From NCBI RefSeq assembly GCF_011602485.2, contig NZ_CP050022.2, forward strand, positions 744,001 through 808,000: a stretch of 64,000 nt of DNA, read 5' to 3'. The position numbers were made by a program, and so were the translations under genes. Numbering within the stretch: position 1 is the stretch's first letter; every line of letters begins with the position of its first letter. The stretch comes from Bradyrhizobium sp. 1(2017). Its GTDB lineage: Bacteria; Pseudomonadota; Alphaproteobacteria; Rhizobiales; Xanthobacteraceae. Shown piece by piece: positions 41,827 to 51,148 of this stretch. The notes under the pieces are model-generated. The model did no database searches. It had not been told where the DNA came from and saw nothing but the letters and a program-made list of their open reading frames with translations.

Positions 41827-42627
41827 ATGAGCCTCGATCTGGATTTGAAAGGCCACCGCTTCGCCGTGACGGGCGCGGCTTCAGGTATCGGGCGGGCCAC
41901 CACCATAAAGCTCGTTCAATCGGGAGCCGAGGTGATCGCACTCGATCTGCAGCCGCCCAAGGATGCGGTCGGCGAATTCATTCGCATCGATCTGGCGGAT
42001 CCGAACTCCATCACCGCCGCTGTAGCCGGTTTGCCGCCCGATCTGTCGGGCCTTCTCAACGTCGCCGGCGTTCCCGGCACGGTCGCGCCGGACGTCCTGG
42101 CGCGCGTGAACTATCTGGGTTTGCGCATGCTGACCGAAGCCGTGATCCCAAATATCCGAAGTGGGGGAGCCATCGTCAACGTGGCTTCGACCGCCGGCGA
42201 GAACTGGCGCGACAATGTCGGCGCCCATCTGGAGCTCGCCGCAACAGCCTCGTTCGCCGATGGGCTCGATTGGGTCGCCGTGCATCCCTGGCCGCGTGAG
42301 CGGGCATATGCCTGGTTCAAGGAGGCACTCATCGTCTGGACGACGGCGAAATCCGCCGCGATCCGGGCCAAGCACGGCATCCGCATCAACTGCGTGAGTC
42401 CGGGTCCCGTGGATACGCCGATCCTGGAGCAGTTTCGCATCAGCCTCGGCGAGGAGCGCGTATCGGATGCGCTGCGACGGGGCGGCGGCGCCGCCCGTCC
42501 CGAGGACATTGCCGATCCAATCATTTTTCTGGCGAGCGCCGCCGCGCGCTGGATCGTCGGGTCCAATCTGGTGATCGACGGAGGCGCGTCCGCATCGCGC
42601 CTGGATGAGATCTCTCTGACGGCCTAG
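41827..42627 (+). CDS. SDR, coniferyl-alcohol dehydrogenase-like
   Basis: A 266-residue short-chain dehydrogenase starting at ATG 41827 (GGAG about 8 bases upstream). The cofactor motif TGAASGIG lies at 15-22, catalytic Ser121 in NVASTAGE, and Tyr161/Lys165 in YAWFK. NVAGVPGT replaces the usual NNAG, and INCVSPGPVDTPIL is conserved. The short second strand and the GENWRDN insertion fit the coniferyl-alcohol / 3-alpha-hydroxysteroid dehydrogenase subgroup. It would oxidise an aromatic alcohol to the aldehyde, feeding the dehydrogenase encoded 13 bases upstream. Confidence 0.87.
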   Translation: MSLDLDLKGHRFAVTGAASGIGRATTIKLVQSGAEVIALDLQPPKDAVGEFIRIDLADPNSITAAVAGLPPDLSGLLNVAGVPGTVAPDVLARVNYLGLRMLTEAVIPNIRSGGAIVNVASTAGENWRDNVGAHLELAATASFADGLDWVAVHPWPRERAYAWFKEALIVWTTAKSAAIRAKHGIRINCVSPGPVDTPILEQFRISLGEERVSDALRRGGGAARPEDIADPIIFLASAAARWIVGSNLVIDGGASASRLDEISLTA

Positions 42628-42704
42628 CGCGGCCGCAACACGACGTCGGTTCGCGTTGTCGCGAGCTCCCCTTGAGTGAAACTGCACAAGACGAAAGGTT
42701 TCTC

Positions 42705-43937
42705 ATGAAAGTCCTCATTGTTGGCGGAGGCATTGGCGGCCTTACGCTTGCGCTCGCTTTGCACCGTGCGGGCATCGCAACCAAGGTCTTCGAGTCCGCG
42801 GCCGAAATCAGGCCGCTCGGCGTCGGCGTCAACCTGCTTCCGCATTCGACCAAAATCCTGGCTTCCCTCGGAATCCTCGACGCACTCGCTGATGTGGCGG
42901 TGACGACCAAGGAATCGGTTTTCTTCAACAGGTTCGGGCAGCGTATTTTCTCCGAACCCATGGGCAGGTTCGCCGGCTATCAGGAACCGCAGCTATCGAT
43001 CCATCGCGGCGATTTGCAGATGGCTCTGCTGCATGCGCTCAAGGCCCGGATCGGCGCCGAGAACGTCGTGACAAATGCGCGCGGCGTCGGTTTCGATCAA
43101 GACGAGCATGGCGTTACGGTCCACTTCGTCGATGCGAGCGGGCAAGCGAGAGCGGACGAGCGTGGGGACGTCGTGGTCAGCGCGGAAGGAATACATTCTG
43201 CGATCCGCAAGCGGTTCTTTCCGGACGAGGGCCCGCCGCGCTATTCCGGTGTGAACATGTGGCGGGGCGTCAGCGTCTGGTCGCCGATCCTGACCGGCGC
43301 GAGCCTGATCCGCGCCGGATGGCTGACCAACGGCAAGATGGTGATCTACCCCATTCGCGACAACGTCGACGGCAAAGGGCGTCAGCTCGTCAATTGGGTG
43401 GCCGAACTGGAAACGCCTATCCATGCCGAGCGGGACTGGAACAGAAAGGCAAGCGTTGACGACTTCATCGGCGCGTTCAAGGATTGGAAATTCGACTGGC
43501 TGGACGTTCCAGCCCTGATCCGCGGTGCGGATTCCGTGCTCGAATTTCCGATGGTCGACCAGGATCCCCTACCCTGGTGGACGCAAGGGCGGGTGACCCT
43601 GATGGGCGATGCCGCGCATCCGATGTACCCAAGGGGTTCCAACGGCGCCGGCCAGGCGATCCTCGATGCGGCCTCGCTGGCGCATCATCTGACGGTTGCG
43701 AGCGATCCGCTTTCGGCCCTGAAGGCCTATCAGGCCGAGCGTCTGCCGAAAACGACCGAAGTCGTTCTCGCCAACCGCAGCAATCCGCCGGACGCGATCA
43801 ACCGCGAGATTTGGCAGCGCACGGGCGACAAGCCGTTCGCTCAGATCGAGGACGTCATCAGCCTCGAAGAGCTGACGGCGCTGTCGGACGGCTACAAGAA
43901 AATCGCCGGCTACGACAAGACCTCGCTCGCGACGTGA
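42705..43937 (+). CDS. FAD-dependent aromatic hydroxylase
   Basis: A 410-residue group A flavoprotein monooxygenase. The start at 42705 has AAAGG six bases upstream. The FAD motif GGGIGG lies at residues 7-12 and is followed by a conserved RxG-like segment. The second FAD/substrate motif is LMGDAAHPMYPRGSNGAGQA. It resembles salicylate and 3-hydroxybenzoate hydroxylases. Followed directly by gentisate dioxygenase, it most plausibly makes gentisate by ring hydroxylation (for example a 3-hydroxybenzoate 6-hydroxylase or salicylate 5-hydroxylase activity). The exact regiochemistry is inferred. Confidence 0.87.
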   Translation: MKVLIVGGGIGGLTLALALHRAGIATKVFESAAEIRPLGVGVNLLPHSTKILASLGILDALADVAVTTKESVFFNRFGQRIFSEPMGRFAGYQEPQLSIHRGDLQMALLHALKARIGAENVVTNARGVGFDQDEHGVTVHFVDASGQARADERGDVVVSAEGIHSAIRKRFFPDEGPPRYSGVNMWRGVSVWSPILTGASLIRAGWLTNGKMVIYPIRDNVDGKGRQLVNWVAELETPIHAERDWNRKASVDDFIGAFKDWKFDWLDVPALIRGADSVLEFPMVDQDPLPWWTQGRVTLMGDAAHPMYPRGSNGAGQAILDAASLAHHLTVASDPLSALKAYQAERLPKTTEVVLANRSNPPDAINREIWQRTGDKPFAQIEDVISLEELTALSDGYKKIAGYDKTSLAT

Positions 43938-44014
43938 GCGGGCGAGCGATGCGACGGCAGCGGCCACTCGGACGCGCTGAGACAACGGAAGTCACCACAG
44001 CAAACAGGTGTAAC

Positions 44015-45058
44015 ATGACTCAAGCAGTACAGAAGACGCCGGAACGCGAGGCGTTCTATCGCAAGATCGACGGCCAAAATCTCTCCGCATTATGGAACGT
44101 GCTCGGCGATCTGGTCACGCCACAACCCAAGAGCGCCTGCCGTGCCCATATCTGGCAGTTCGACGCCATCCGGTCGTACATGATGGAGGCGGGACAACTG
44201 ATCACCGCCAAGGAAGCCGAGCGGCGGGTATTAATTCTTGAGAACCCCGGCTTGAGGGGCGAGTCGAAAGTGACGACGTCGCTCTATGCCGGCGTTCAAC
44301 TCGTCACGCCAGGCGACGTGGCGCCGGCGCACCGGCATACCCAATCGGCCTTGCGGTTCATCCTCGAAGGCAAAGGCGCCTACACGACGGTTGCCGGCGA
44401 ACGAACCAACATGGAGCCCGGTGACTTCGTGATCACGCCGTCCATGGCATGGCACGACCACGGCAACGAGACTTCGGAGCCGATGTTCTGGCTCGACGGC
44501 CTGGACATCCCGCTGGTTCAGTTTCTGGATGCATCGTTCGCCGAAAGCGCGAACGACGAGCAGCAGGCCGTCTCGCGCCCGTCCGGCGACAGCTATGCGC
44601 GCTACGGGAAAAATCTTCTGCCCGTCGACCACCGGACGTCTTCCAGGACGTCCCCGGTATTCAATTATCCATACGCCTACACCCGCGAAGCGCTCGAAGC
44701 GGCCAAGCGGACGGAGGAATGGGATCCATGTCACGGTCTGAAGCTGCGCTACACCAATCCGGTCTCGGGAGACTTCGCGATGCCGACCATCGGGACGTTC
44801 ATGCAATTGCTGCCCAAGGGATTCCGCACCGCGCGCTATCGTTCGACCGACGCGACGGTGATGGTTCCGATCGAGGGACGCGGCCGATCGCGGATCGGCG
44901 ACCAGACGTTCGAATGGGGGCCGCGCGACATCTTCGTGATCCCCAGCTGGGCGTGGGTGACCCATGAAGCGGACCAGGAAGCCGTGCTGTTCAGCTTCTC
45001 CGACCGCCCGGTCCAGCAAAAGCTCGATCTGTTCCGTGAACACCGCGACGCGGCTTGA
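44015..45058 (+). CDS. Gentisate 1,2-dioxygenase
   Basis: A 347-residue bicupin Fe(II) dioxygenase that cleaves gentisate to maleylpyruvate. The N-terminal cupin carries the iron ligands His106 and His108 (PAHRHTQSALRFILEG) and the downstream His in AWHDHGNE (147/149). The C-terminal cupin contains STDATVMVPIEGRGRS. Length and order match the family. The start at 44015 is chosen because longer versions of the frame run antiparallel to nothing and only shadow the preceding FAD enzyme. It is the committed ring-cleavage step of the operon. Confidence 0.93.
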   Translation: MTQAVQKTPEREAFYRKIDGQNLSALWNVLGDLVTPQPKSACRAHIWQFDAIRSYMMEAGQLITAKEAERRVLILENPGLRGESKVTTSLYAGVQLVTPGDVAPAHRHTQSALRFILEGKGAYTTVAGERTNMEPGDFVITPSMAWHDHGNETSEPMFWLDGLDIPLVQFLDASFAESANDEQQAVSRPSGDSYARYGKNLLPVDHRTSSRTSPVFNYPYAYTREALEAAKRTEEWDPCHGLKLRYTNPVSGDFAMPTIGTFMQLLPKGFRTARYRSTDATVMVPIEGRGRSRIGDQTFEWGPRDIFVIPSWAWVTHEADQEAVLFSFSDRPVQQKLDLFREHRDAA

Positions 45059-45067
45059 GGAAACGCC

Positions 45068-45796
45068 ATGACAAGCTACGTATTCGAACCGGCCGCGATC
45101 CCGACGGTCGCGGTCGCGGGCCAGACCGCGCGTTTTCCGGTTCGGCGGATCTTCTGCGTCGGCCGCAACTACGCCGCTCACGCGCGTGAGATGGGCAAGG
45201 ATCCCGAACGCGAGCCGCCGTTCTTTTTCACCAAGCCGGCCGATACTGTCGTGGACGACGGCGCGACCGTGCCGTATCCGCCCGAAACGGAGAGTTTCCA
45301 CTATGAGATTGAACTGGTTGTCGCGATCGGGCGCGATGGATTCAACATCAGCCGCGACGATGCGCTCGACCTCGTGTTCGGATATGCCGTGGGCATCGAC
45401 CTGACGCGACGCGACCTCCAGCTCGAAGCGCGGGACAAGGGGCGGCCCTGGGACTGGGGCAAGGCATTCGACCATTCGGCGCCGATCGCGCCTCTGCACC
45501 CGGTCGAGAGGGCGGGCCACCCCGCGCAAGGGCGCATCTGGCTGACGGTCAACGAAGTGGTGAAACAGGATGCGGATCTGGCCGAGCTGATCTGGCCTGT
45601 CGCGGACATCATCGCGACCATCTCGCAGTCGATGCAGCTTAAGGCGGGTGATCTGATCATGACGGGAACGCCAGCAGGCGTGGGGGCGATCGACATCGGC
45701 GATACCGTCAAGGGCGGCATCGACGGGCTCGGCACCATCCAAATCAGGATCGGAGAAAACGGACCGAAGTCACTGGATGCGAAGGCGGCCAGGTAG
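45068..45796 (+). CDS. Fumarylacetoacetate hydrolase family (fumaryl-/maleylpyruvate hydrolase)
   Basis: A 242-residue FAH-fold hydrolase that would split the ring-cleavage product to pyruvate plus fumarate or maleate. Signature segments are RRIFCVGRNYAAHAREMG, FTKPADTVVDDG, the metal-binding ESFHYEIELVVAIG, and LIMTGTPAGVGAIDIGD near the C-terminus. No maleylpyruvate isomerase is encoded beside it, so it may act directly on maleylpyruvate or rely on an isomerase elsewhere. It begins 9 bases after gentisate dioxygenase and ends 8 bases from the convergent IclR stop. Confidence 0.92.
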   Translation: MTSYVFEPAAIPTVAVAGQTARFPVRRIFCVGRNYAAHAREMGKDPEREPPFFFTKPADTVVDDGATVPYPPETESFHYEIELVVAIGRDGFNISRDDALDLVFGYAVGIDLTRRDLQLEARDKGRPWDWGKAFDHSAPIAPLHPVERAGHPAQGRIWLTVNEVVKQDADLAELIWPVADIIATISQSMQLKAGDLIMTGTPAGVGAIDIGDTVKGGIDGLGTIQIRIGENGPKSLDAKAAR

Positions 45797-45804
45797 AAGC
45801 GTCT

Positions 45805-46638
45805 CTACCGGGCGCCGGTCGACAATTTGGTGTGGGGCACTGCGTCACGGCAGGCGCCGATCAAGCGGTCGATGGCGCCGGTCTTCGGGTCCAGAACTCC
45901 AGGGTCTACGGTCGCCAATGTGATCGCCGCTTCGATCTCTCCCTGCCAGTTCAGAATCGGAGCGGAGATGCCGTTCAGCCCCGGCACGAAGCGACCATCC
46001 ACAAACGCATATCCAGCGGCACGCGTGCGCTCGACAAGACGGTCGATATCGCTCGGCCGCGAAGGATCGAGATCGGGCCACGTCAGGCGGAGGCGGCGCG
46101 CTTCCTCGATTTCAATCTTGAGTCTTTCGGCCACGAGAGCACGCGGGCTGAAGGCCAGAAAGACGCGGCCCGTCGCCGATGTGAGAAGCGGAAACGTCGA
46201 ACCGAGGCCCATCGATGTGAGGATAAAGCTTGCGGTGCGCTGCCAGCGAACGGCTGTCGGGCCGTACGTTCCCCAAATGGCGACGACCGCGGAGGCGCCC
46301 GTGACCTCGGCCAGGCCCGGCAGCGCATTTGCGGCGCGCTCGACGAAATCAAGCCGGCCGATCGCAGCGAGTCCCACCTCGATCGCGGCCTTGCTCAGCC
46401 CGTAGCGACCAGATCGCTCGGCCTGATCAACGAACTCCGCGGCGACGAAGCTTGCAAGATAGCGATGCGCCTTCGAAGACGGCATCTGTGCACGCTGCGC
46501 AATCTCCGTGAGCGCCGCCGGGCCGCCAAACTCCGCCATCACTTTAAGCAGTCGCAACGCAGCATCGACGGATTGAATACCGCCCTTGGTACGACTGCTG
46601 TTCGACTTGCCCCGCTTTGGCGACTTGGAAGTTGCCAT
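45805..46638 (-). CDS. IclR-family transcriptional regulator
   Basis: A 277-residue IclR regulator. The ATG at 46638 has GAGG five bases upstream; a longer frame to 46779 lacks one. A Lys/Ser-rich lead is followed by the winged HTH (GIQSVDAALRLLKVMAEF, then LTEIAQRAQMPSSKAHRYL) and the C-terminal effector domain (ATGRVFLAF, then PGLNGISAPILNWQGEIEAA). It converges on the gentisate operon and most probably controls it, possibly through the palindrome at 36677-36694. The ligand would be an aromatic acid intermediate. Confidence 0.92.
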   Translation of the reverse strand: MATSKSPKRGKSNSSRTKGGIQSVDAALRLLKVMAEFGGPAALTEIAQRAQMPSSKAHRYLASFVAAEFVDQAERSGRYGLSKAAIEVGLAAIGRLDFVERAANALPGLAEVTGASAVVAIWGTYGPTAVRWQRTASFILTSMGLGSTFPLLTSATGRVFLAFSPRALVAERLKIEIEEARRLRLTWPDLDPSRPSDIDRLVERTRAAGYAFVDGRFVPGLNGISAPILNWQGEIEAAITLATVDPGVLDPKTGAIDRLIGACRDAVPHTKLSTGAR

Positions 46639-46991
46639 CGCACCTCGTTTCTCGCCGTGAACCGTGCCTGCGCGCATAATTGATAAATACCAAGGGTGTA
46701 GATGTTTCATCTTAGCCCAGCCGTTTGATGGGACCAACCCCCATGATGCAAGCGGTGGCGGCAGTGCACAGCAAGCCATTCGCGTTGTTCGAGTCGTCGG
46801 CCGAGCCGACCATCACTGGCGTGGCTGGGGACGGCTTCGGCGAGCGGCGCCATCGCACTTGCCGGGTTCAAGGCTGTGCGACGTGCAATTTTAAAACGGT
46901 CGGCGCGCTTGATCGTCTGACCCGCACGAGACGTTTTCCCTGCCGGCGTCACGGACGACTGTCCAGCGGGCCCATCGCGCGAACTCTGGTC
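46639..46991. other. Intergenic region between IclR and LysR genes
   Basis: A 350-base gap containing the IclR promoter. Weak frames occur on both strands, including a minus-strand stretch from about 46725 to 46870 with somewhat protein-like composition, but none has a start, ribosome-binding site or recognisable motif. I treat it as non-coding or decayed. Confidence 0.4.
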
Positions 46992-47882
46992 TTAATTCAA
47001 AAGTCGATTTTCACGAAGGCGCGACACCGCCAGGTCAACGAAGGCTCTCACCTTTGCAGGCGCGTGGCGCCCCTCCGGATGGAGCACGTGGATCGGCAGT
47101 GGGGCCTCCTCATGATCGCCTAGCACGATCTGAAGCTTGCCCTCGAGCAAAGCAGGGCCAATCTGATAGTGAAGAACCCTCGTGAGACCGGCACCGGCAA
47201 TCGCGGTCGCTATGACCGCTTCGTTGGTGTTGCATTGGAGCCGTGGCTGAATCGTCACCCGCTGATCGCCGCTGAAGCGCCATTCCGGCGACGCCCAAGC
47301 ACTGGTCGAGGCGACGATGCGGTGATCCCTCAGATCGGCCGGGGTCGTCGGCACACCGAAACGCTCGAAATAGGCTGGCGAGCCGCACACGACGCGCCGG
47401 ATCGAGCCGACCTTGGTGGCGGAAAAACCTGAATCAGGCAGGTGCCCGATTCGAATGGCGACGTCGATACCCTCCTCAATGATGTTCACTGGGCGATCCA
47501 CGAACAGTGTCCTGCCGCTCATCGTGGGATAGGCATCAAGATATTCGCTCATGATCGGGAGCACGTACATCTGCCCGAACAGGGCCGAGGCGGTGATCGC
47601 CAGCATTCCGGACGGCGTGGCGTAGGAGCCTGCAGCGGATGCTTCGGCCTCGACAATGTCGAGCAGAATTCGACGGCAATCGTCGAAGTATCGACCTCCC
47701 GCCTCGGTGAGCTTTACCGAACGGGTGGTGCGAACAAACAGGCGCGCCCCGATCGTTTCCTCAAGCGCAGCAACAGCGCGCGTCACCGCCGGCGCGCTCA
47801 TATGCAGCTGGCGGGCGCTCTCAGCGAAGCTCTCCGTCTCTGCGACCTTCACAAAGATTCGCATTGCCTGCCAGCGATCCAT
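46992..47882 (-). CDS. LysR-family transcriptional regulator
   Basis: A 296-residue LysR regulator starting at ATG 47882 (product begins MDRWQAMRIFVKVAE). AGGGA lies 7-8 bases upstream. The HTH is FAESARQLHMSAPAVTRAV, followed by LEETIGARLFVRTTRSVKLT. The effector domain has GIDVAIRIGHLPDSGFSATK. The pattern is that of the group commonly found beside oxidoreductase, GST and efflux genes. It lies at the downstream end of the leftward stress cluster, so its targets are not evident from divergence. Confidence 0.92.
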   Translation of the reverse strand: MDRWQAMRIFVKVAETESFAESARQLHMSAPAVTRAVAALEETIGARLFVRTTRSVKLTEAGGRYFDDCRRILLDIVEAEASAAGSYATPSGMLAITASALFGQMYVLPIMSEYLDAYPTMSGRTLFVDRPVNIIEEGIDVAIRIGHLPDSGFSATKVGSIRRVVCGSPAYFERFGVPTTPADLRDHRIVASTSAWASPEWRFSGDQRVTIQPRLQCNTNEAVIATAIAGAGLTRVLHYQIGPALLEGKLQIVLGDHEEAPLPIHVLHPEGRHAPAKVRAFVDLAVSRLRENRLLN

Positions 47883-48047
47883 TCCGTTGTCCCTGCCGTT
47901 TCTCCTAGGATCATTCCTGCGACAGGCTCTGGATTTGCACAAGGATCTTGTGTCGGAAAATCGTTGAAATCGCCGTCGGCCGAAGCGGTTTGGAAATATA
48001 GCAGCGCCGCCGACTCAAGAGCGAGACAGACAAAGGTGCAGCGCCCC

Positions 48048-48401
48048 TCAAGGGGGCGTCGAAGGGTCGTTAGGGGGCTCCTTCTGCCTGGATGCACCCG
48101 GGCGGCGGCGGACGAGATCCTCGATCGCGGAACAGGTTTCCTGCGAGATACCTGCCTTCAGCGCCCGTTCACGTTGCTTCTCCTGGTCGGGCTCATCGGA
48201 TGCAGCAGCCAGCGCTAACACGATGGATGTCTGGACATCGAAGCTCCACCCTCGCCGCGCCGCATCAATCTCAGCACCCGTCAATCCAACCCTTTTTGCA
48301 TCGATGTCCTGGCGCTCTAACAGCGCCAGGTCAGGGTTCTTGGCCGTGAGAGCCAGTTCTATCGACAACTGAACCCGCTCGTCCAGCTTGAATGCAGCCA
48401 T
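48048..48401 (-). CDS. Small helical protein, possibly carboxymuconolactone-decarboxylase-like
   Basis: A 117-residue, wholly helical protein (LDERVQLSIELALTAKNPDL, then GLTGAEIDAARRGWSFDVQT). Order and spacing recall the AhpD/carboxymuconolactone-decarboxylase fold, but the redox CxxC is missing, with only one Cys (ETCSAIEDL). The assignment to that fold is tentative. It follows the DUF1348 gene by 27 bases on the same strand. Confidence 0.6.
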   Translation of the reverse strand: MAAFKLDERVQLSIELALTAKNPDLALLERQDIDAKRVGLTGAEIDAARRGWSFDVQTSIVLALAAASDEPDQEKQRERALKAGISQETCSAIEDLVRRRPGASRQKEPPNDPSTPP

Positions 48402-48428
48402 TATCAGACCCTCGTTCGGGTGGTCCGG

Positions 48429-48893
48429 CTAGAAGCCGAAATGACTGAGGCCCGGGTGATCATCCGGCCTGCGGCCGAGCGGCCAGCGAAACTTGCGCTC
48501 CGATTCCGCGATTGGATGTTCGTTGATGCTGGCGTGCCGCGCGCGCATCAACCCATCCTCGGCGAACTCCCAGTTTTCATTCCCGTAAGCCCGAAACCAC
48601 TGGCCGCTATCGTCATGGTATTCGTAAGCGTATCGGACGGCGATACGATTTCCGGCGAAAGCCCAGAGCTCCTTGATCAGGCGATAATCCAGCTCCTTAT
48701 TCCATTTGCGGGTCAGAAACGCCTGGACCTCATCGCGGCCGTTGACGAACTCGGCACGGTTGCGCCAACGGGTATCGACGGTATAGGCCAAGGTGACCTT
48801 GGCGGGATCGCGGCTATTCCAGCCATCTTCGGCCAGGCGAACCTTCTCGATAGCGGTCTGTTCGTTGAACGGGGGGAGTGGGGGACGGGACAT
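48429..48893 (-). CDS. DUF1348 (NTF2-like/SnoaL fold) protein
   Basis: A 154-residue protein of DUF1348, with an NTF2-like cone fold. Conserved stretches are [56 protein letters not shown] and the closing [17 protein letters not shown] lies about 6 bases upstream of ATG 48893. Function is unknown. The family often sits near redox and detoxification genes and may be an isomerase-like or binding protein. Confidence 0.88.
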   Translation of the reverse strand: MSRPPLPPFNEQTAIEKVRLAEDGWNSRDPAKVTLAYTVDTRWRNRAEFVNGRDEVQAFLTRKWNKELDYRLIKELWAFAGNRIAVRYAYEYHDDSGQWFRAYGNENWEFAEDGLMRARHASINEHPIAESERKFRWPLGRRPDDHPGLSHFGF

Positions 48894-49051
48894 CTCAATT
48901 CTCCTGGGTCATGTTCAAACTCTGATGCAAAAGCGGTTGCTTCCGCCTTCGGTAACAATGATCCCCGTCGAGGCACATCTGAATGCCGAAAACGGGGAAG
49001 ATATTATTGCTCAGGACGTATCAATCATCCTGTCCTCGGATCGCGTTTTCA

Positions 49052-51121
49052 TCACAGGGCCAACTGGATACGATCGTCACCCTCCCCGTCGTCTTGTTCT
49101 GCCGGCACGGCCGAACAAATCAAAACTTCGTCGTCACCGACGGCGGCGGAAGGCTCCCTGAAGTAGGTGACGGAACCTGCGATAAGCTTCGTCTTGCAGG
49201 TGCCGCAGGTCCCGGCCCGACAACTGAACTCGGGCGAAAGTCCGCGGGCTTCCGCAAGATCGAGCAGAGACCCCGACTCTGGAGTCCAGCGCGCTTCCTT
49301 CAGCGAATCCATGAAGGCGACCGGCACCGGCTTGGAAGAGGGTGGGCGGCGCACGGGCGCCGCGGCATTGGCGTCGACCGTCCTCTTCAAGGAGGATGGT
49401 CCAAATGCCTCAGCATGGATCCTGTCGTCTGCGACGTTATAGCCTCTTAGCCCGTCGTAAAGCGCTTGCGTGAACAACGGGGGGCCGCACAGGTAGAAAT
49501 CATAATCGTTGAACTGCAGATACCGGGTGAGAAGGGCCATGTCGATGCGGCCCGAGGCGTCGTAATCGACGCCCTGCCCGGCACCCGACGTGTCGCTGAG
49601 TACGCGAACAAGTTTCACCGCGCCTTGCGCGGCCTCCACGAGCTCGGCCAACTCGCCATCGAAGGCCCGCTCATGTTTCAAGCGGGCGGCGAGAAAGAAA
49701 ATAGTCGGTCGGACGCGCTGCTTGCGAACGCCCTCGTAGACGATATGCCGCAGCATTGCCAAGAGGGGTGTGATCCCGACGCCTGCGGCCAACAGAACCG
49801 CCGGTCGTCTGGCGCGCGCATCGATCGTGAACGCGCCAGCCGGGGCACGCGCTTCGATCGTGTCGCCGACGCGGATGGTGTCGTGCAGGTGCTGCGATAC
49901 GACGCCATCACGCTTGACGCTGATACGGTACATTCCATCCGAAGGAGCGACCGACAGCGTATAGGTCCTCAGGAGAGGCTTTTCTGCTCCTCGCGGCACG
50001 ACACGAATGGGCAGGTGCTGGCCCGCCTTGTGCGGCAGCAGCCCCGCACCGTCGTCCGCTTGCAGGTGGAAGGAGCGGATGGCAGCGCTCTCCTCGACGA
50101 TCCGGGTGACCTTAAGAGGGCGCCAGCGCGTCGCGAGCTCGGCCGCACGCAGACGGTCGGCAGCCTGAGCCCAATCGCCGGTCATCAACGAGCTTGGAGA
50201 CCAGCCGTCTTCGCGAAAACTCCAGCGGATTGCAAGCGCACCGCGCCGTCGCACGATCCTACGGGCGCGGAATGTCCATAGCCTCTCGGCGCCCTGGAAC
50301 GCCGCGATTTCAGGCGAATCCAGCAGCACCTCGGCATCCCCGGTCATCTGCACCATATCGCCGGTGACGAAATCCACGAACAGAAGCCCCGCTTTGCCGT
50401 TCAGCAGGATATTGCCGAGCGTCGCGAAGAAGAGGTTGCCGTCGAAATCGGGAATGGTGAGCATTCCGTCCGCGCCGACGCGCACGAAGCCCGCTTTGCC
50501 ACCGCGGTGCGAAACATCGACTTGCCGGCGGTCCTGGCGATCAACGTAGGAGGTAACGAATAACGTATCCGCGGCTTCGATCATCGCGCGAACAGCCGCA
50601 TCCGGTTCGGACATTTGTTCGATCGTACCGGTGAATGCATGACCGGGATGACGATCAAAAGAGAAATCGCGGAGCTGGATGTAGCGGGGACAATTGCCGA
50701 AGCTCTGGTCGACCTCCACCCTGAATCCGCTGCTCGTGGTTTTGAGAACGCCGTTCATGCGGTTTCGACGCCGGGTGTGCATCTCGATCCCGAGAAGGCC
50801 GACGGGAAGCCCGTCGGTCATGCCTGCGCTTGCTGGATCGGAAGACGCGGGCCACGCCGCGATGTCCAAATCCGTCGGCGTCGGCGAGGACATGAAGCCC
50901 GGCCTTCCCTCGACGAAGGTGGCCCAGGCATTCCCCTGGTGATCGACGCTTCCCAGAACAACGAAGGGAAGCTTTCCGTAGAACTCACGGTGCTGGTCGG
51001 GCATATGGTCGCGGACGACGCGTTTCCCCACGACTTCCATGCGTTCTGCGACACCGACCTTTTGCTGGATAAACTTCTCACCTTCATGCCAAGTCGGCAG
51101 CTTCGTCAGTGTCGCGCTCAT
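49052..51121 (-). CDS. PNPOx-like / ferredoxin reductase / [2Fe-2S] fusion flavoprotein
   Basis: A 689-residue multidomain redox protein from ATG 51121 (GGAGG about 8 bases upstream). Residues 1-320 form a pyridoxamine-phosphate-oxidase-like flavin domain (FVVLGSVDHQGNAWATFVEG, then FFATLGNILLNGKAGLLFVD). Residues 350-580 are a ferredoxin-NADP reductase module (LLRTYTLSVAPSDGMYRISV, then LLAAGVGITPLLAML and FYLCGPP). The C-terminus is a plant-type ferredoxin with FSCRAGTCGTCKTKL and a final LICSA. It can carry electrons from NAD(P)H through flavin to a [2Fe-2S] centre. It is adjacent to GST. Confidence 0.9.
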   Translation of the reverse strand: MSATLTKLPTWHEGEKFIQQKVGVAERMEVVGKRVVRDHMPDQHREFYGKLPFVVLGSVDHQGNAWATFVEGRPGFMSSPTPTDLDIAAWPASSDPASAGMTDGLPVGLLGIEMHTRRRNRMNGVLKTTSSGFRVEVDQSFGNCPRYIQLRDFSFDRHPGHAFTGTIEQMSEPDAAVRAMIEAADTLFVTSYVDRQDRRQVDVSHRGGKAGFVRVGADGMLTIPDFDGNLFFATLGNILLNGKAGLLFVDFVTGDMVQMTGDAEVLLDSPEIAAFQGAERLWTFRARRIVRRRGALAIRWSFREDGWSPSSLMTGDWAQAADRLRAAELATRWRPLKVTRIVEESAAIRSFHLQADDGAGLLPHKAGQHLPIRVVPRGAEKPLLRTYTLSVAPSDGMYRISVKRDGVVSQHLHDTIRVGDTIEARAPAGAFTIDARARRPAVLLAAGVGITPLLAMLRHIVYEGVRKQRVRPTIFFLAARLKHERAFDGELAELVEAAQGAVKLVRVLSDTSGAGQGVDYDASGRIDMALLTRYLQFNDYDFYLCGPPLFTQALYDGLRGYNVADDRIHAEAFGPSSLKRTVDANAAAPVRRPPSSKPVPVAFMDSLKEARWTPESGSLLDLAEARGLSPEFSCRAGTCGTCKTKLIAGSVTYFREPSAAVGDDEVLICSAVPAEQDDGEGDDRIQLAL

Positions 51122-51148
51122 TCCTGCTTCCTCCGTGGCTGAGAGGAG

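Noticed and set aside
43484..44014. Long N-terminal extension of gentisate dioxygenase
   Set aside because: It lies inside the FAD hydroxylase gene in another frame; the family N-terminus begins at 44015.
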